Shown: positions 25,313 through 34,827 of the stretch, piece by piece | How the letters are laid out: every line of letters starts with the position of its first letter | How positions within the stretch are numbered: position 1 is the first letter of the stretch | Made by a program: the position numbers and the translations under genes | Notes under the pieces: model-generated | Told to the model about the DNA's origin: nothing | The model's input: the letters and a program-made list of their open reading frames with translations, nothing else | The model's database searches: none | Source of the DNA: Dyadobacter psychrotolerans | GTDB lineage: Bacteria; Bacteroidota; Bacteroidia; Cytophagales; Spirosomataceae | Direction of reading: 5' to 3' | NCBI RefSeq assembly: GCF_004349265.1 | Contig: NZ_SMFL01000008.1 | Coordinates: forward strand, 1-64,000 | DNA: 64,000 nucleotides

Positions 25313-27828
25313 GATAAGGCTTTCTCTTCAACCTGGTCGATAAGTGAACCGGCCAGGTTGATTACTTCCCTGATCTCTTTCTGTGAAACTTCCTGCCCAT
25401 TTTCACGGATAGCAATTTCAAAATGACGGAATTTTGATGATAAATCTTTTGCTCCGATTTGTCCTGTCCTTCCTGCCATACGATGCATGAGTTCATGCAT
25501 TTCCTCAGTTTGCGCATTTTCAAGTAATTCAGTCAGTAAAGAAAGATCCTGTCTAGAATCTGTCACAAACTGATCCAAAATCTCCCGCATCACACTTTCA
25601 TCGCCAAAGGTCATCTGACTTAAAAGTGAAAGATCCAGTTTTTGCTCAATTTTTTTTGCAGGTTGTTTTTTGATACTTGACTTTTCAAGCAACTCAAGCA
25701 ATTCATTGGAATGAAAAGGTTTCATTAGTATCCCGTCAAAACCCATATTCATCAGTTTGCTGCGTTCTTCCGGAAGAGCCTGTGCGGTTAAGACATAAAA
25801 TTTTACAGTTGGCGGTGCGACTTCCCGAAGTTTTTCACACAATTCGGCGCCGTTCATACCCGGCATACGCATATCCGTTAGTACAAATTTTACATTGTCA
25901 TCCCAGGGTTCGTTTAAAACCTGTTCTGCGGAGGAAAAACACGAATGTTCAATGTGATACATTTCCAAAACAGAAGCACACCATTTAAGAATAAAAGTAT
26001 CATCATCAACCAGCCAGACTTTACCATTGATCTGATAGGTCTTTTGTTCAATTTCTTCCGGTGTAACAACAGGTGTTTCTGCTTTTTTAAGAATTATATT
26101 TACAAAAAACGTGGTACCAACACCCAGATTGCTTTTTACCTGGATTCCACCATCCATGCACTCAACCAAAGATTTTACAATACTCAAACCCAGACCGGTG
26201 CCTCCATATTTTCTGGTGATAGACGGGTCTGCCTGTTCAAACTGGTGAAAAACCCGTTGAGCCTGTTCCGGTGAAAGTCCTATTCCTGTATCAGCAATCT
26301 GAAAATTAAGGGCAATTCCTTTTTCGGATTCAACAGATGAAGCCTGCAGACTTACCTCTCCCGTTTCGGTAAATTTTATCGCGTTTGTTAACAGGTTATA
26401 CAAAATCTGACGCAAACGAAACGGATCTCCTTTCAGAAAAAGATTATTGTCCAGCTCATTTTTCAGAGAAAGTAAAAGTCCCTTTTGCTTCGCAGTTGGC
26501 CGGAGCATTTGCACGACTTCATTCAGTAACGGCGTGATGGCGAAAGTTCGTTCTTCAAACGTGAACTGGTCCGAAATAATACGGCTGTAATCCAGGACTT
26601 CATTTACCAGGTAAAGCAGATGTTCCGAAGCAGAATGCAAATTGTTGAGGTCCTGCTGATTTGGTTTTTCGTCTTTTTTTAAAGCCTCCGTATAACCAAT
26701 GATTGATTGCAATGGAGTCCGGATCTCATGGCTCATATTGGAAAGAAACCGCTGCTTGGCCAAACCATGAAATTCCGCTTCATCCTTCGCTTCTTCCAAT
26801 TCATTGCGGTAACGGTTGCTTTTGGTAATGTCAGTAAAAATAAGGTAGGCCATCAACGCGGTCAGGAAAAAGAATCCAAGCATAACCCATTCAATCCTGT
26901 CGATACTTGCACCAACCATTTGTTTTGTTTGGGAGCTCTGAGTATTGGATTGCAGTACGACCTTATTTTCGACTTCCTGCATCACCTGAAGCAATTGGCT
27001 AACCAGCGAATTTCCTGCGGTAGATAATTCCTGTTCGCGGTCAACAAAGCTTGTTGTTCTTTGTTTCTGAGATTTTTCAATAGCATGAACTGCCTCTCCG
27101 ACCAATTGAATTGTGCTGTCCTTCGGCGCCACAGTCAGGGTGTCCACCTCTACATTAACTTCTTGTTTTTGAACAATTTTGGATGGAGGCTGCGGAGGAT
27201 CTTTCTTCGCTTTTTTAGAAGAAAAAACCCGGTTGAAAAAACCTTTTTTTTCTTCTTCCGCTTTCCGGAACGAATCAGCAACTTCTGTATAAGTTGTAAT
27301 TGTGGTGGTCCTTTTTTCTGTTTTTACAACGGTGCTGTCCGGTTTCAGTTTGTTGGTTGTAATCAGGCCGGAAATGGATTTTACTTCATCTGAAAGATCC
27401 TGATTGCTGACAAGCTTGGATCTAACTTTAACATAATTTCCAAAGATTTCTTCCCTTCTTTCCAGTATCCGTTTCATTGAATCGATCCTGATAATCTGGT
27501 CAGCATCATCAATACTAAGCTCACTTAACGAGTCCAGCGTCGATATCAGTTCGCGGGATTGTGCAAGAAAGAGCTCTTTGGTATCCGATCCCTCTATGGA
27601 ACGGGCATTCTGCAGATGATCGAGCGTCAGAATACTCTTAAAAACCTTATTAACCAGCCGGAGTTTGTCGTTGGGCGCGGAGAGCACTTCCAGTTTATTC
27701 AGCATATTCTGGAAAGCCACCTTGCTGATAATCCAGGAAGCCCCCAATGCAAGCGCAGCAATGAAAAAACCCAGAAGGACCTTTCCTTTGACAGAACCGG
27801 TAAAAGATGATTTACGCTGGGATGGCAT
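25300..27828 (-). CDS. Hybrid sensor histidine kinase with receiver and HPt domains
   Basis: The 842-residue inner-membrane kinase has TM helices at about 16-37 and 314-332 bounding a ~275-residue sensor region that contains a Lys/Pro-rich stretch. The HisKA domain has His367 in SNMSHEIRTPLQ. The ATPase has N482 in NAIKF and GGTGLGLSIV. A receiver has Asp652 in TDMRMPGMNG, and a C-terminal HPt has His782 in LMHRMAGRTGQIGA. The internal relay suggests phosphate passes His-Asp-His and then to a separate regulator. The convergent sigma-54 activator is the obvious candidate, though adjacency is the only evidence. It starts with ATG 27828. Confidence 0.9.
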   Translation of the reverse strand: MPSQRKSSFTGSVKGKVLLGFFIAALALGASWIISKVAFQNMLNKLEVLSAPNDKLRLVNKVFKSILTLDHLQNARSIEGSDTKELFLAQSRELISTLDSLSELSIDDADQIIRIDSMKRILERREEIFGNYVKVRSKLVSNQDLSDEVKSISGLITTNKLKPDSTVVKTEKRTTTITTYTEVADSFRKAEEEKKGFFNRVFSSKKAKKDPPQPPSKIVQKQEVNVEVDTLTVAPKDSTIQLVGEAVHAIEKSQKQRTTSFVDREQELSTAGNSLVSQLLQVMQEVENKVVLQSNTQSSQTKQMVGASIDRIEWVMLGFFFLTALMAYLIFTDITKSNRYRNELEEAKDEAEFHGLAKQRFLSNMSHEIRTPLQSIIGYTEALKKDEKPNQQDLNNLHSASEHLLYLVNEVLDYSRIISDQFTFEERTFAITPLLNEVVQMLRPTAKQKGLLLSLKNELDNNLFLKGDPFRLRQILYNLLTNAIKFTETGEVSLQASSVESEKGIALNFQIADTGIGLSPEQAQRVFHQFEQADPSITRKYGGTGLGLSIVKSLVECMDGGIQVKSNLGVGTTFFVNIILKKAETPVVTPEEIEQKTYQINGKVWLVDDDTFILKWCASVLEMYHIEHSCFSSAEQVLNEPWDDNVKFVLTDMRMPGMNGAELCEKLREVAPPTVKFYVLTAQALPEERSKLMNMGFDGILMKPFHSNELLELLEKSSIKKQPAKKIEQKLDLSLLSQMTFGDESVMREILDQFVTDSRQDLSLLTELLENAQTEEMHELMHRMAGRTGQIGAKDLSSKFRHFEIAIRENGQEVSQKEIREVINLAGSLIDQVEEKALSYSI

Positions 27829-27919
27829 TATTGAAAAATGTTACGACAAGTTGTAACGAAATTTAAGAAAGAAATGGGGTATTTCAATAGAATATTTGGC
27901 AGTCGTGCACTCGCATTTT

Positions 27920-29524
27920 TTATCTCGCAAATATAAAATTGAATATACCGGTTTTCTTTGTGCCATTATTTATTTGATAAATCGCTGCTGAATTCTGCTG
28001 TGATTTTAAGAATTTCAATGTTTGATTCTGTGCATCTGTAACGGTAAGGATATTTTTTCCATTCACTGGAAGGGCAACGACAATATTCATATTACTTGTC
28101 TGTCCGGTCATTTTATACTTTACCTTAACAGATTCAGAAGTTGAAGCGATGTAAATGTTCAGACGATTGCCGTCCGGAAGCATGAGCTTCTCCAGAGCGA
28201 TATCTTTTCCGGTCAGTAAAGAACTTAAATTAGGTCGGATTGTGATCGTTTTGGTAAATCTGTTGTAATCGATGCCAAAAATATTTTCTATCAGGATCTG
28301 GATATATTGTGCTGCTGTCCATGCATAACGTTTTACACCCTGACCGCTTGCATCCGAAGTTTTAAGGAATTCAGTATAATTAGCATTAAACATTTTTACA
28401 GTTTTTAAGCTTAGTTCAGAGGCAAGATCATATCTCCCGATGTCTTCAAGTCCTTCAATAACCGCTTCGTTTCTAAGTGTCCAGATATCGCCTGACCAGG
28501 CCGGATTTCCGTTGTAATCACCAACGGTTTCGTTGTAAAGCTTATCGGTTTTGGATACGCTTGTAAGTGCATTTTCGTCCCAGTTGAAGTACCGGTTATC
28601 GGTAAGCATGTTTGTCATGGCAGGAAATCTTTCGGGAGATGCAATCTGGTGTCTGAATGGATCGAAAGTATAACAAATTAACTTATCATCCAGCTTTTGC
28701 TCATTTACCAGATAAGCGTAAAAAGCGCCGGCAGATTCATTCCACATGTATTTGTTAATACTTTGTTTCAATCCTTTTTCCAGCAACCTGAATTTTTTTG
28801 CATCTTCTTTTAACCCCAGATAATCCGCAATTTTAGCTACATAATGGCAGCCGGCAAGTACTTCCACATTCAGATCGACTTGGGCCACTGCTTTCAGTCT
28901 GTTTTCAAAAGGGGGAAATGATTCTTCAAAAATACCGGTGATCAGTCCGCTTTCTTTATCGAGTCTTTCATCTGAGAACCACCAGTTCAGATAGTTTTTT
29001 AATGTATAATAGGTTTCCGCAATCAGCTTTTTATCCTGTGATTGTTTTAACACATCATAAGCGCTTCGGAAAAGTTTTGGCAAAGAACTGCAGGTAGGGA
29101 AATTAGGTACGTTATCATGACCGTAAAGCGGAATCCGGCCATCCGGTTTTTGAACTGCAGCAAAACCCCGCAGCATGTTCTCCGAAAATTTTTGATTCAC
29201 CCATTTAGTGCCCTGCATACTGATGGAACCATCGAGTTGCCACCAGCACTGTCCATAATGACCACCCGGCGCAATAAACGGATATGTAAATCCAAAACCG
29301 GGATCCATTACGAGGCATTCATTGAGAACGTTAAACGCATCTTTGAAATCTGCCTGTGTAATTCCCGGGAAGGTTAGTACCGGAACAACATTGTCACCGT
29401 TAACATTTTCTCTTTTTCGCACCGAATCTGCTGGCGGTACCATGTTTGGGCAAGAAGCATTTGAGTAGTTATCAAAAGCTATGATTATAAGTACTAAAAG
29501 AAAGAAACGTTTGAAAGGCGTCAT
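27920..29524 (-). CDS. Secreted (alpha/alpha)6-barrel glycoside hydrolase, MGH1/GH63-like
   Basis: The 534-residue protein has a signal peptide (about residues 1-23). Its catalytic barrel resembles the mannosylglycerate hydrolase MGH1-like/GH63-type domains: HYGQCWWQLDGSI near the start, ESGLITGIFEESFPPF, NESAGAFYAY, GNPAWSGDIWTLRNEAVIEGL and WTAAQYIQ. The acids in WQLDG and IFEES are candidate catalytic residues, which I cannot confirm. The C-terminus is a beta-sandwich. It should cleave a glucosidic or mannosidic bond in the periplasm. It starts with ATG 29524. A cytochrome c fragment and the RiPP operon lie directly upstream on the same strand. Confidence 0.75.
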   Translation of the reverse strand: MTPFKRFFLLVLIIIAFDNYSNASCPNMVPPADSVRKRENVNGDNVVPVLTFPGITQADFKDAFNVLNECLVMDPGFGFTYPFIAPGGHYGQCWWQLDGSISMQGTKWVNQKFSENMLRGFAAVQKPDGRIPLYGHDNVPNFPTCSSLPKLFRSAYDVLKQSQDKKLIAETYYTLKNYLNWWFSDERLDKESGLITGIFEESFPPFENRLKAVAQVDLNVEVLAGCHYVAKIADYLGLKEDAKKFRLLEKGLKQSINKYMWNESAGAFYAYLVNEQKLDDKLICYTFDPFRHQIASPERFPAMTNMLTDNRYFNWDENALTSVSKTDKLYNETVGDYNGNPAWSGDIWTLRNEAVIEGLEDIGRYDLASELSLKTVKMFNANYTEFLKTSDASGQGVKRYAWTAAQYIQILIENIFGIDYNRFTKTITIRPNLSSLLTGKDIALEKLMLPDGNRLNIYIASTSESVKVKYKMTGQTSNMNIVVALPVNGKNILTVTDAQNQTLKFLKSQQNSAAIYQINNGTKKTGIFNFIFAR

Positions 29525-29616
29525 CAGCAGTTTTTGTTACTGCTTTATTAAGGCTGGGAAAGGAGAAAACTACCGGGCTGGCAGTTATGTGAAAAATCTG
29601 ATTTCCTGACAATCAA

Positions 29617-29654
29617 ATAAAAACAAAGGCTACTTCGCGAATGAGGCAGCCTTT
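29617..29654 (-). terminator. Terminator downstream of the RiPP operon and cytochrome fragment
   Basis: On the minus strand AAAGGCT (29654-29648) and AGCCTTT (29631-29625) close a hairpin followed by GTTTTTATTTG. The same kind of hairpin, AAAGGCTGTCTGA/TCAGGCGGCCTTT, lies after the intact cytochrome gene at 37749-37783, so the duplication includes the terminator. Confidence 0.6.
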
Positions 29655-29667
29655 ATCAGTTCAAATA

Positions 29668-29841
29668 TTACTTCGCCAAACTATTAATCCAGGAAGCAAT
29701 TTTCATGGCTTCGGCTTTTGGTACTTGTGGCAGCGGAGGCATCGGCGTAGCGAATTCCGGCCAGTTTTCCGGCTTCGGCGAGTAGATAAGCTCAACTATT
29801 TTTTCATTGGAATACTTGCGTTTGGCTAATGTTGAGTAGTC
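29668..29841 (-). pseudogene. Orphan 3' fragment of a cytochrome c domain gene
   Basis: The minus strand reads through 57 codons ending WINSLAK-stop that align without gaps to the last 57 residues of the intact gene at 37803-39755. Shared blocks include AKRKYSNEKIV, PKPENWP and PQVPKAEAMKIA. The DNA is roughly 80% identical by eye. The haem-binding CxxCH lies outside the preserved part. Homology stops near 29838, within the last codons of the HlyD gene, which uses another frame and finds its stop TAG here. This is a recombination junction. Confidence 0.85.
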
Positions 29842-31127
29842 GTCATCATCCTTCTGATTTGGTAAAACAATCGTTCAATGAGTCTCAAATCTTCTGTTAC
29901 AATTTCTGCCGAAGCTGTCATTCCTGTCTTGTAGACCAATGTTTTATTAAAATTTGTAGTAAGACCATTAGGCAAAGACATAGTAGCTAAAAAGTAGGTG
30001 TTGTCCTGGGATGGTACTTTTGCAATATTGGTTATGTTACCTTCGACAGCACCATACTCTTCAAATGGATAGCCCTGGAATTTCACAAGAACGCGCTGCC
30101 CTTCATTCACACGGCCGGAATTGATCTGTGGAATACGAATTTCACCCATGTAATTCTTCGTGCCAGTACCGATATACATTACCTCAATTCCGGCTTTAAG
30201 AGATTGTTTTTCCTGTAGCGTAGTTGCAAAAAAAACGTTTCCTGTTTCCGGTGCTGTCAGCAGATATCTGGACTTCCACGATTCAATTGCGCTGCGAAGG
30301 GTGTTAAGTGCTTGTCCAAAATTCTCTGTCTGTTCATGAACGGTTCTGTCCAGTTCAAGTATTTCGTTTACTTTTGTATTCTTTTGATTTTCATTATTGA
30401 TACGTAAAGTTTCTATATTTTTTATCGGAAGAAGTTTCGCCAGTGCTTTACTTTCTTCTCTGTATATGTCAACATCAGCTATCACTTTTCCGCTATAAAG
30501 TTTTTTATGGACATCATATTCCTTTTCTGCCAATTCCGAATCACGTAAGTATATAACGCGCTGTTCATCAAGCTGTTTTGCTGTGGTTTCTGAGCGTTCA
30601 ATGTCATTTAATAGCAACCGCCGTTTTTTTGCATAAAAGCCATCTCCATATAGCGTTTTGATTTGCACGAAAATTTGTTGAAAACTCTGGTAAGCACCTT
30701 GAACCTCTCCCAAATGTTCAAAATCGTTTAATCTGACCAGACTTAAACGTGAAAAATCCTTTCCGGTTACAAGCGCTTTTATTTCATTCAATTCTTTTTC
30801 AAGGTCGAGTATTTCACGATGATTGGAAGTACTTTCTATGTAAGCCAGAATATCTCCGGCTTTAACCTTCTGATTCTCTTTTACAAATAATTCTTCAATA
30901 AGACCGTCTGTTTTAAGCATTACTGCTTTGGGTAGATTGTTTGATATAAGCCGGAATTCGGCACGAACAATAGTAGGATAATGAATAAACCAGCTGATTG
31001 CGAAAGCCACAGATAAGATCAGGCATAATGATAGTGTTCCCCAGCGGATAAGCCATTTGGGTGGCTGATCCATAAAGTCCCGGACAGCTTCACTTCTCAT
31101 GTCAACGTCTTCCTGTGCCTGTTCCAT
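29826..31127 (-). CDS. HlyD-family membrane fusion protein for peptide export
   Basis: The 433-residue protein has a cytoplasmic N-terminus, one TM helix (about residues 28-48) and the HlyD plan. A lipoyl half (KTDGLIEELFVKENQKVKAGD), a long coiled-coil hairpin (about 105-270), the second lipoyl half (LTAPETGNVFF) and a beta-barrel domain follow each other. It bridges the C39 ABC exporter to an outer-membrane exit. Its ATG (31127) overlaps the stop codon of the transporter by one base, so translation is coupled. Its last codons and stop lie in a cytochrome c gene fragment, showing that the 3' end was formed by recombination. Confidence 0.9.
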   Translation of the reverse strand: MEQAQEDVDMRSEAVRDFMDQPPKWLIRWGTLSLCLILSVAFAISWFIHYPTIVRAEFRLISNNLPKAVMLKTDGLIEELFVKENQKVKAGDILAYIESTSNHREILDLEKELNEIKALVTGKDFSRLSLVRLNDFEHLGEVQGAYQSFQQIFVQIKTLYGDGFYAKKRRLLLNDIERSETTAKQLDEQRVIYLRDSELAEKEYDVHKKLYSGKVIADVDIYREESKALAKLLPIKNIETLRINNENQKNTKVNEILELDRTVHEQTENFGQALNTLRSAIESWKSRYLLTAPETGNVFFATTLQEKQSLKAGIEVMYIGTGTKNYMGEIRIPQINSGRVNEGQRVLVKFQGYPFEEYGAVEGNITNIAKVPSQDNTYFLATMSLPNGLTTNFNKTLVYKTGMTASAEIVTEDLRLIERLFYQIRRMMTTTQH

Positions 31128-33382
31128 TAACTGCCGAGTTCTAATTGATTCTTTACCAGGGAATAATAATAGCCTTTACTTGATACCAACCCGGCGTGTG
31201 TTCCCTTTTCGATGATTGTACCTTTGTCTAAAACGATAATTTGATCCGCATTTTTAACAGTACTGAGCCTGTGAGCTACCACCACCACTGTTTTTCCTTC
31301 AAAAAATTCTTCCAGATTTTTCATGATAACAGCTTCATTGTTAGCATCCAAAGCGCTGGTAGCTTCATCAAAAAAGATATATTCAGGATCTTTATAAACT
31401 GCTCGCGCAATGAGAACACGTTGTTTTTGTCCACCACTGATACCCATTCCACTAGCTCCAATTCTGGTGTTATAACCGTTAGGTAGCTCGTTTACAAAAT
31501 CACCAATATTAGCAACATGAACAGAGTGTGTAAGTCTTTTACGGTTAACTGCACCATTTTCATCTGATTCGCTGATGTTACGTGCAACTGAATCTGCGAA
31601 AATATATCCTTCCTGCATAACAACACCACATTGCTTCCGCCAAAAGTTGTAGCTCATATTTTTAAGATTTCCATTACCGATTTCTATTTTTCCATCCGAT
31701 AGCTCATGGTATTTTAACAGCAGTTTTAATAATGTTGTTTTACCACTTCCGCTGGCACCTACAATGGCTGTAACTTTTCCCTGTGGAATTTGGAAGCTGA
31801 TATTATTAAGTACCAATGGAGAACTGCTGCTGCCATACCGAAAATTTAATCCTGAAATCCGGATTGTCTTATCATCAGGCAATGTACTGATCAATTGTTC
31901 GTCAGGGTTTTCTTCATTGGTTTTGTTGTGGATTTCAGCCAATCGTTCAAGACTTAATTTTGCATCCTGATAACTTCGGATAAAAGAGATAAAATTATTA
32001 ACCGGCACATTCATTTGCCCGATGATATATTGCACGGAAAGCATTGCACCCAATGTCAACTCTCCATTAATAACCGACCTCGCCGCGATATAGCTGATTA
32101 AAATATTTTTAACCTCATTAATAAACCGTCCTCCCTCATTCTGGGATTGTGATAATGATAAGCTTGCCATATTTAATTTGAACAAACGTGCTTGAATTGC
32201 TTCCCATTCCCAGCGCCGGCGTTTTTCAGATCCATTCAGTTTTATCTCCTGCATACCGTTGATTAACTGAATGGTACTGCTTTGGTTGCCTGATGCCTGA
32301 TCAAAATACTGGTAGTCAATCTTGGCTCGTTTTGCCATAAACAACAGAACCCAAGCCATATATAACGCTGACCCTGCTATAAAAACAAGAAAAAGTTGTG
32401 GATTGAAATAATAAAGTATGGCTCCGAAAATGGTTAGTGTTACCGTGGAGAAAAGTACATCCAATGTAGTTGCAGATAGAAATGACTGCACACGGTTATG
32501 ATCCTGAATTCTTTGCATAATGTCACCGGTGGACTTAGATTCGAAAAACGAAATTGGCAGGTTCATCAATTTCATTAAAAAGTCCGATAGCATTCGCAGG
32601 TTAATCCGGCTTGTCACATGTAACAATATCCAGTTTCGTATCACACTCAATCCGGATTGTGATATAAACAATACCAACTGAGCTACCAATACTAATGTGA
32701 CAAAATTTAGATTACGTGTGTTGATACCAGTATCCACAATTTCCTGTGTCAGGAAGGGCAATCCGAGTTGAAGCAAACTGGCAAGAAACAATCCCAAAAT
32801 TAATTGCCAAACGTGACGCCGGTAAGGCCTGAAGTAAGGAGATAAGAACCCTGTAATTGATTTTGAAGAAACAGTGCTGCCTTTTTGAGCAAAAAAAGCA
32901 GGTGTAGTTTCAAAAAGCAAAATAATTCCTTCAGAATCATTCTCAGCATTTTTTTTGGGAATCCATCCTTTCACAAATTCCTGCCGGGAGTAAGTAATGA
33001 GTCCGTAACCAGGGTCTGCAATCACTACTTTGGAAGGAGTCGCTTCATAAACTACTACATAGTGCCGCTGGCGCCAATGTGCAATACATGGAAGTGGAAT
33101 TTGTTCGGCTAATGTCGTGTAGTCAGCACTTAGCGCCAATGTGCTAAATCCGATATCTTCGGCAGCATCAACCAGGCCTCCCATTGTTGTACCATCTCCT
33201 CTTAAATTAGCCAGCTCTCTTAAATAAGCCCCGTCATAAGATTTGCCATGAAACTTACTGATCATGCGGATACAAGTAGGGCCGCAATCCATTCGGTCAT
33301 ATTGGCGGTAAAAAGGGTATTTCTTGCTCAAAGACTTGTTATTTAATTTCAACCATTTTTTTAAGGTCTTCAAAAGTCCCAA
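31127..33382 (-). CDS. C39-peptidase ABC transporter (leader-cleaving peptide exporter)
   Basis: The 751-residue protein has an N-terminal C39 protease with Cys33 in MDCGPTC, His107 in RHYVVVYE and Asp123 in ADPGYG. About six TM helices lie at roughly 190-480. The ATPase has Walker A VGASGSGKTTLL, signature GISGGQKQRV and Walker B YIFFDEATSALD. Such transporters cut after a double glycine and export the core peptide, which fits the GG leader of the precursor at 36954-37109. The start TTG 33382 lies 44 bases inside the preceding gene. No ATG precedes the protease motif, so a later TTG is the only alternative. Confidence 0.93.
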   Translation of the reverse strand: MGLLKTLKKWLKLNNKSLSKKYPFYRQYDRMDCGPTCIRMISKFHGKSYDGAYLRELANLRGDGTTMGGLVDAAEDIGFSTLALSADYTTLAEQIPLPCIAHWRQRHYVVVYEATPSKVVIADPGYGLITYSRQEFVKGWIPKKNAENDSEGIILLFETTPAFFAQKGSTVSSKSITGFLSPYFRPYRRHVWQLILGLFLASLLQLGLPFLTQEIVDTGINTRNLNFVTLVLVAQLVLFISQSGLSVIRNWILLHVTSRINLRMLSDFLMKLMNLPISFFESKSTGDIMQRIQDHNRVQSFLSATTLDVLFSTVTLTIFGAILYYFNPQLFLVFIAGSALYMAWVLLFMAKRAKIDYQYFDQASGNQSSTIQLINGMQEIKLNGSEKRRRWEWEAIQARLFKLNMASLSLSQSQNEGGRFINEVKNILISYIAARSVINGELTLGAMLSVQYIIGQMNVPVNNFISFIRSYQDAKLSLERLAEIHNKTNEENPDEQLISTLPDDKTIRISGLNFRYGSSSSPLVLNNISFQIPQGKVTAIVGASGSGKTTLLKLLLKYHELSDGKIEIGNGNLKNMSYNFWRKQCGVVMQEGYIFADSVARNISESDENGAVNRKRLTHSVHVANIGDFVNELPNGYNTRIGASGMGISGGQKQRVLIARAVYKDPEYIFFDEATSALDANNEAVIMKNLEEFFEGKTVVVVAHRLSTVKNADQIIVLDKGTIIEKGTHAGLVSSKGYYYSLVKNQLELGS

Positions 33383-34805
33383 ATTCCTTTTGCCCTTTTA
33401 GCGGCCACGAAGTGTAAATTTTGTCAACCGCAAGATTTTTAGATGTAATCAGGTCATACACTGCTTTTCCGCGTTGTCCCAACGGAGTTATTCTGCCGTC
33501 AGAACGAAAAGAAAGTAAATCGCCCGTCCATAATAGTTTACTTTCCGGAATATAGTAGACCAAATGTTCGTCGGTATGGCCGGTAGCTTTTCCAATCTCA
33601 TAAGCAACAATTTTGTTCATAAATGTTCTTTCCCCATTCAATGACACGAAATCAAATTTTAACTTTTGTACTTCGTCTGTATTTGTATTGCTAAGCGAAT
33701 GCGGGCTTTTCATTAAATCTTTAAAATATTCCTGATTTCCAATAGTCGTAACCATTGTAATGGGTAATGATGTATAAGCTCTGACGCCACCAGCATGATC
33801 CGGGTGATGATGTGTTACAAACAAATACTTTAATGGTTTAGTCGGATACTTCTTATGCAGTTCTTCCAAAATCTGGCTGTTTAATTCAATTCCGGCCGGA
33901 ACCTCAAACAAAGCAATGTAGTCTGCAAATTCTACAAGGAGCATTTTGTTGTTTTGTGATTCGATCCTGATCAAATCAATATTGGAGGCAATGTTCTGAA
34001 AAATTAAACTGTCTTTTGTAACTATACTTTCCATCATTTTATTTCTGAAATTTTCAGGAACCGATCCAATTTTCAAATCAGATGTATCGGGTTTCACATC
34101 TGAACGCAAATTGCCATACGTAACTTCTCTTTCCGGTTTGCCATATTCATAGTCAATTCGTGACAGCGGCATTTTTATACCCTTCTCAATTTTTTGTCCT
34201 TTGTATTCAGTAGCGAATATGACATCTCCATATAAGTTGTCGTAAGCCAGATACTCTGTTTTTTCCAGAAGCTGCGTTTTCTTATTAATAAATAACGTAA
34301 CAGGTTTTGGGCCAAATGAAACCCAGTCATATAATTTATCTCCGCCTAAATACCGCAAGGAAGCGCGGGATGTCCATGCCAATTGCAACAACTTAACAGG
34401 AATTTTCCGGGCAAGCTCAAAGATTAAATCCGTATTTTTTTCTTTGGACATTTTATTCTCATAAAATCCCTTGTTATACACAGAGTCCTGCTTGATAACA
34501 GCCAGCTCTACAAAAGAATATTTGTTGTTAAGCATCGTGCTACGCATGTAGCCGGATTCTTCTTTTTGAAAGAATGCATCTGTTTCTTCAAAAGGAATAT
34601 CTTTTGTTTTACCAGGAACTTCATAATGTCCTAAATTATGAATGACACCCTTCGAAGTTACCAACAAGTTATTTGGCACCTGACTTCCCGTAGCATTTAT
34701 CGAGTTTTTTAATATGAATATTGCTTTCTGATAATTGGCTGTGGTTTGGGAAAACGAAATAATAGGTGTCAATATAATGATGAGCGTGTATATCCTGGCT
34801 TTCAT
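33339..34805 (-). CDS. Secreted metallo-beta-lactamase-fold protein in the RiPP operon
   Basis: The 488-residue protein has a signal peptide (cleavage near SFSQ), a ~270-residue N-terminal part without recognised domain, and a C-terminal metallo-beta-lactamase domain. The metal motif H332-x-H334-x-D336-H337 lies in THHHPDHAGG, with a later His in GKATGHTDEH and Asp in LLWTGDLLS. It is a two-metal periplasmic hydrolase of unknown substrate. Its place between the hydroxylase-like gene (22 bases) and the transporter (44-base overlap) makes a role in maturation, immunity or detoxification possible. I cannot choose among them. It starts with ATG 34805. Confidence 0.8.
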   Translation of the reverse strand: MKARIYTLIIILTPIISFSQTTANYQKAIFILKNSINATGSQVPNNLLVTSKGVIHNLGHYEVPGKTKDIPFEETDAFFQKEESGYMRSTMLNNKYSFVELAVIKQDSVYNKGFYENKMSKEKNTDLIFELARKIPVKLLQLAWTSRASLRYLGGDKLYDWVSFGPKPVTLFINKKTQLLEKTEYLAYDNLYGDVIFATEYKGQKIEKGIKMPLSRIDYEYGKPEREVTYGNLRSDVKPDTSDLKIGSVPENFRNKMMESIVTKDSLIFQNIASNIDLIRIESQNNKMLLVEFADYIALFEVPAGIELNSQILEELHKKYPTKPLKYLFVTHHHPDHAGGVRAYTSLPITMVTTIGNQEYFKDLMKSPHSLSNTNTDEVQKLKFDFVSLNGERTFMNKIVAYEIGKATGHTDEHLVYYIPESKLLWTGDLLSFRSDGRITPLGQRGKAVYDLITSKNLAVDKIYTSWPLKGQKEFGTFEDLKKMVEIK

Positions 34806-34827
34806 TCAATGAGTTTCGTTTGTGATT

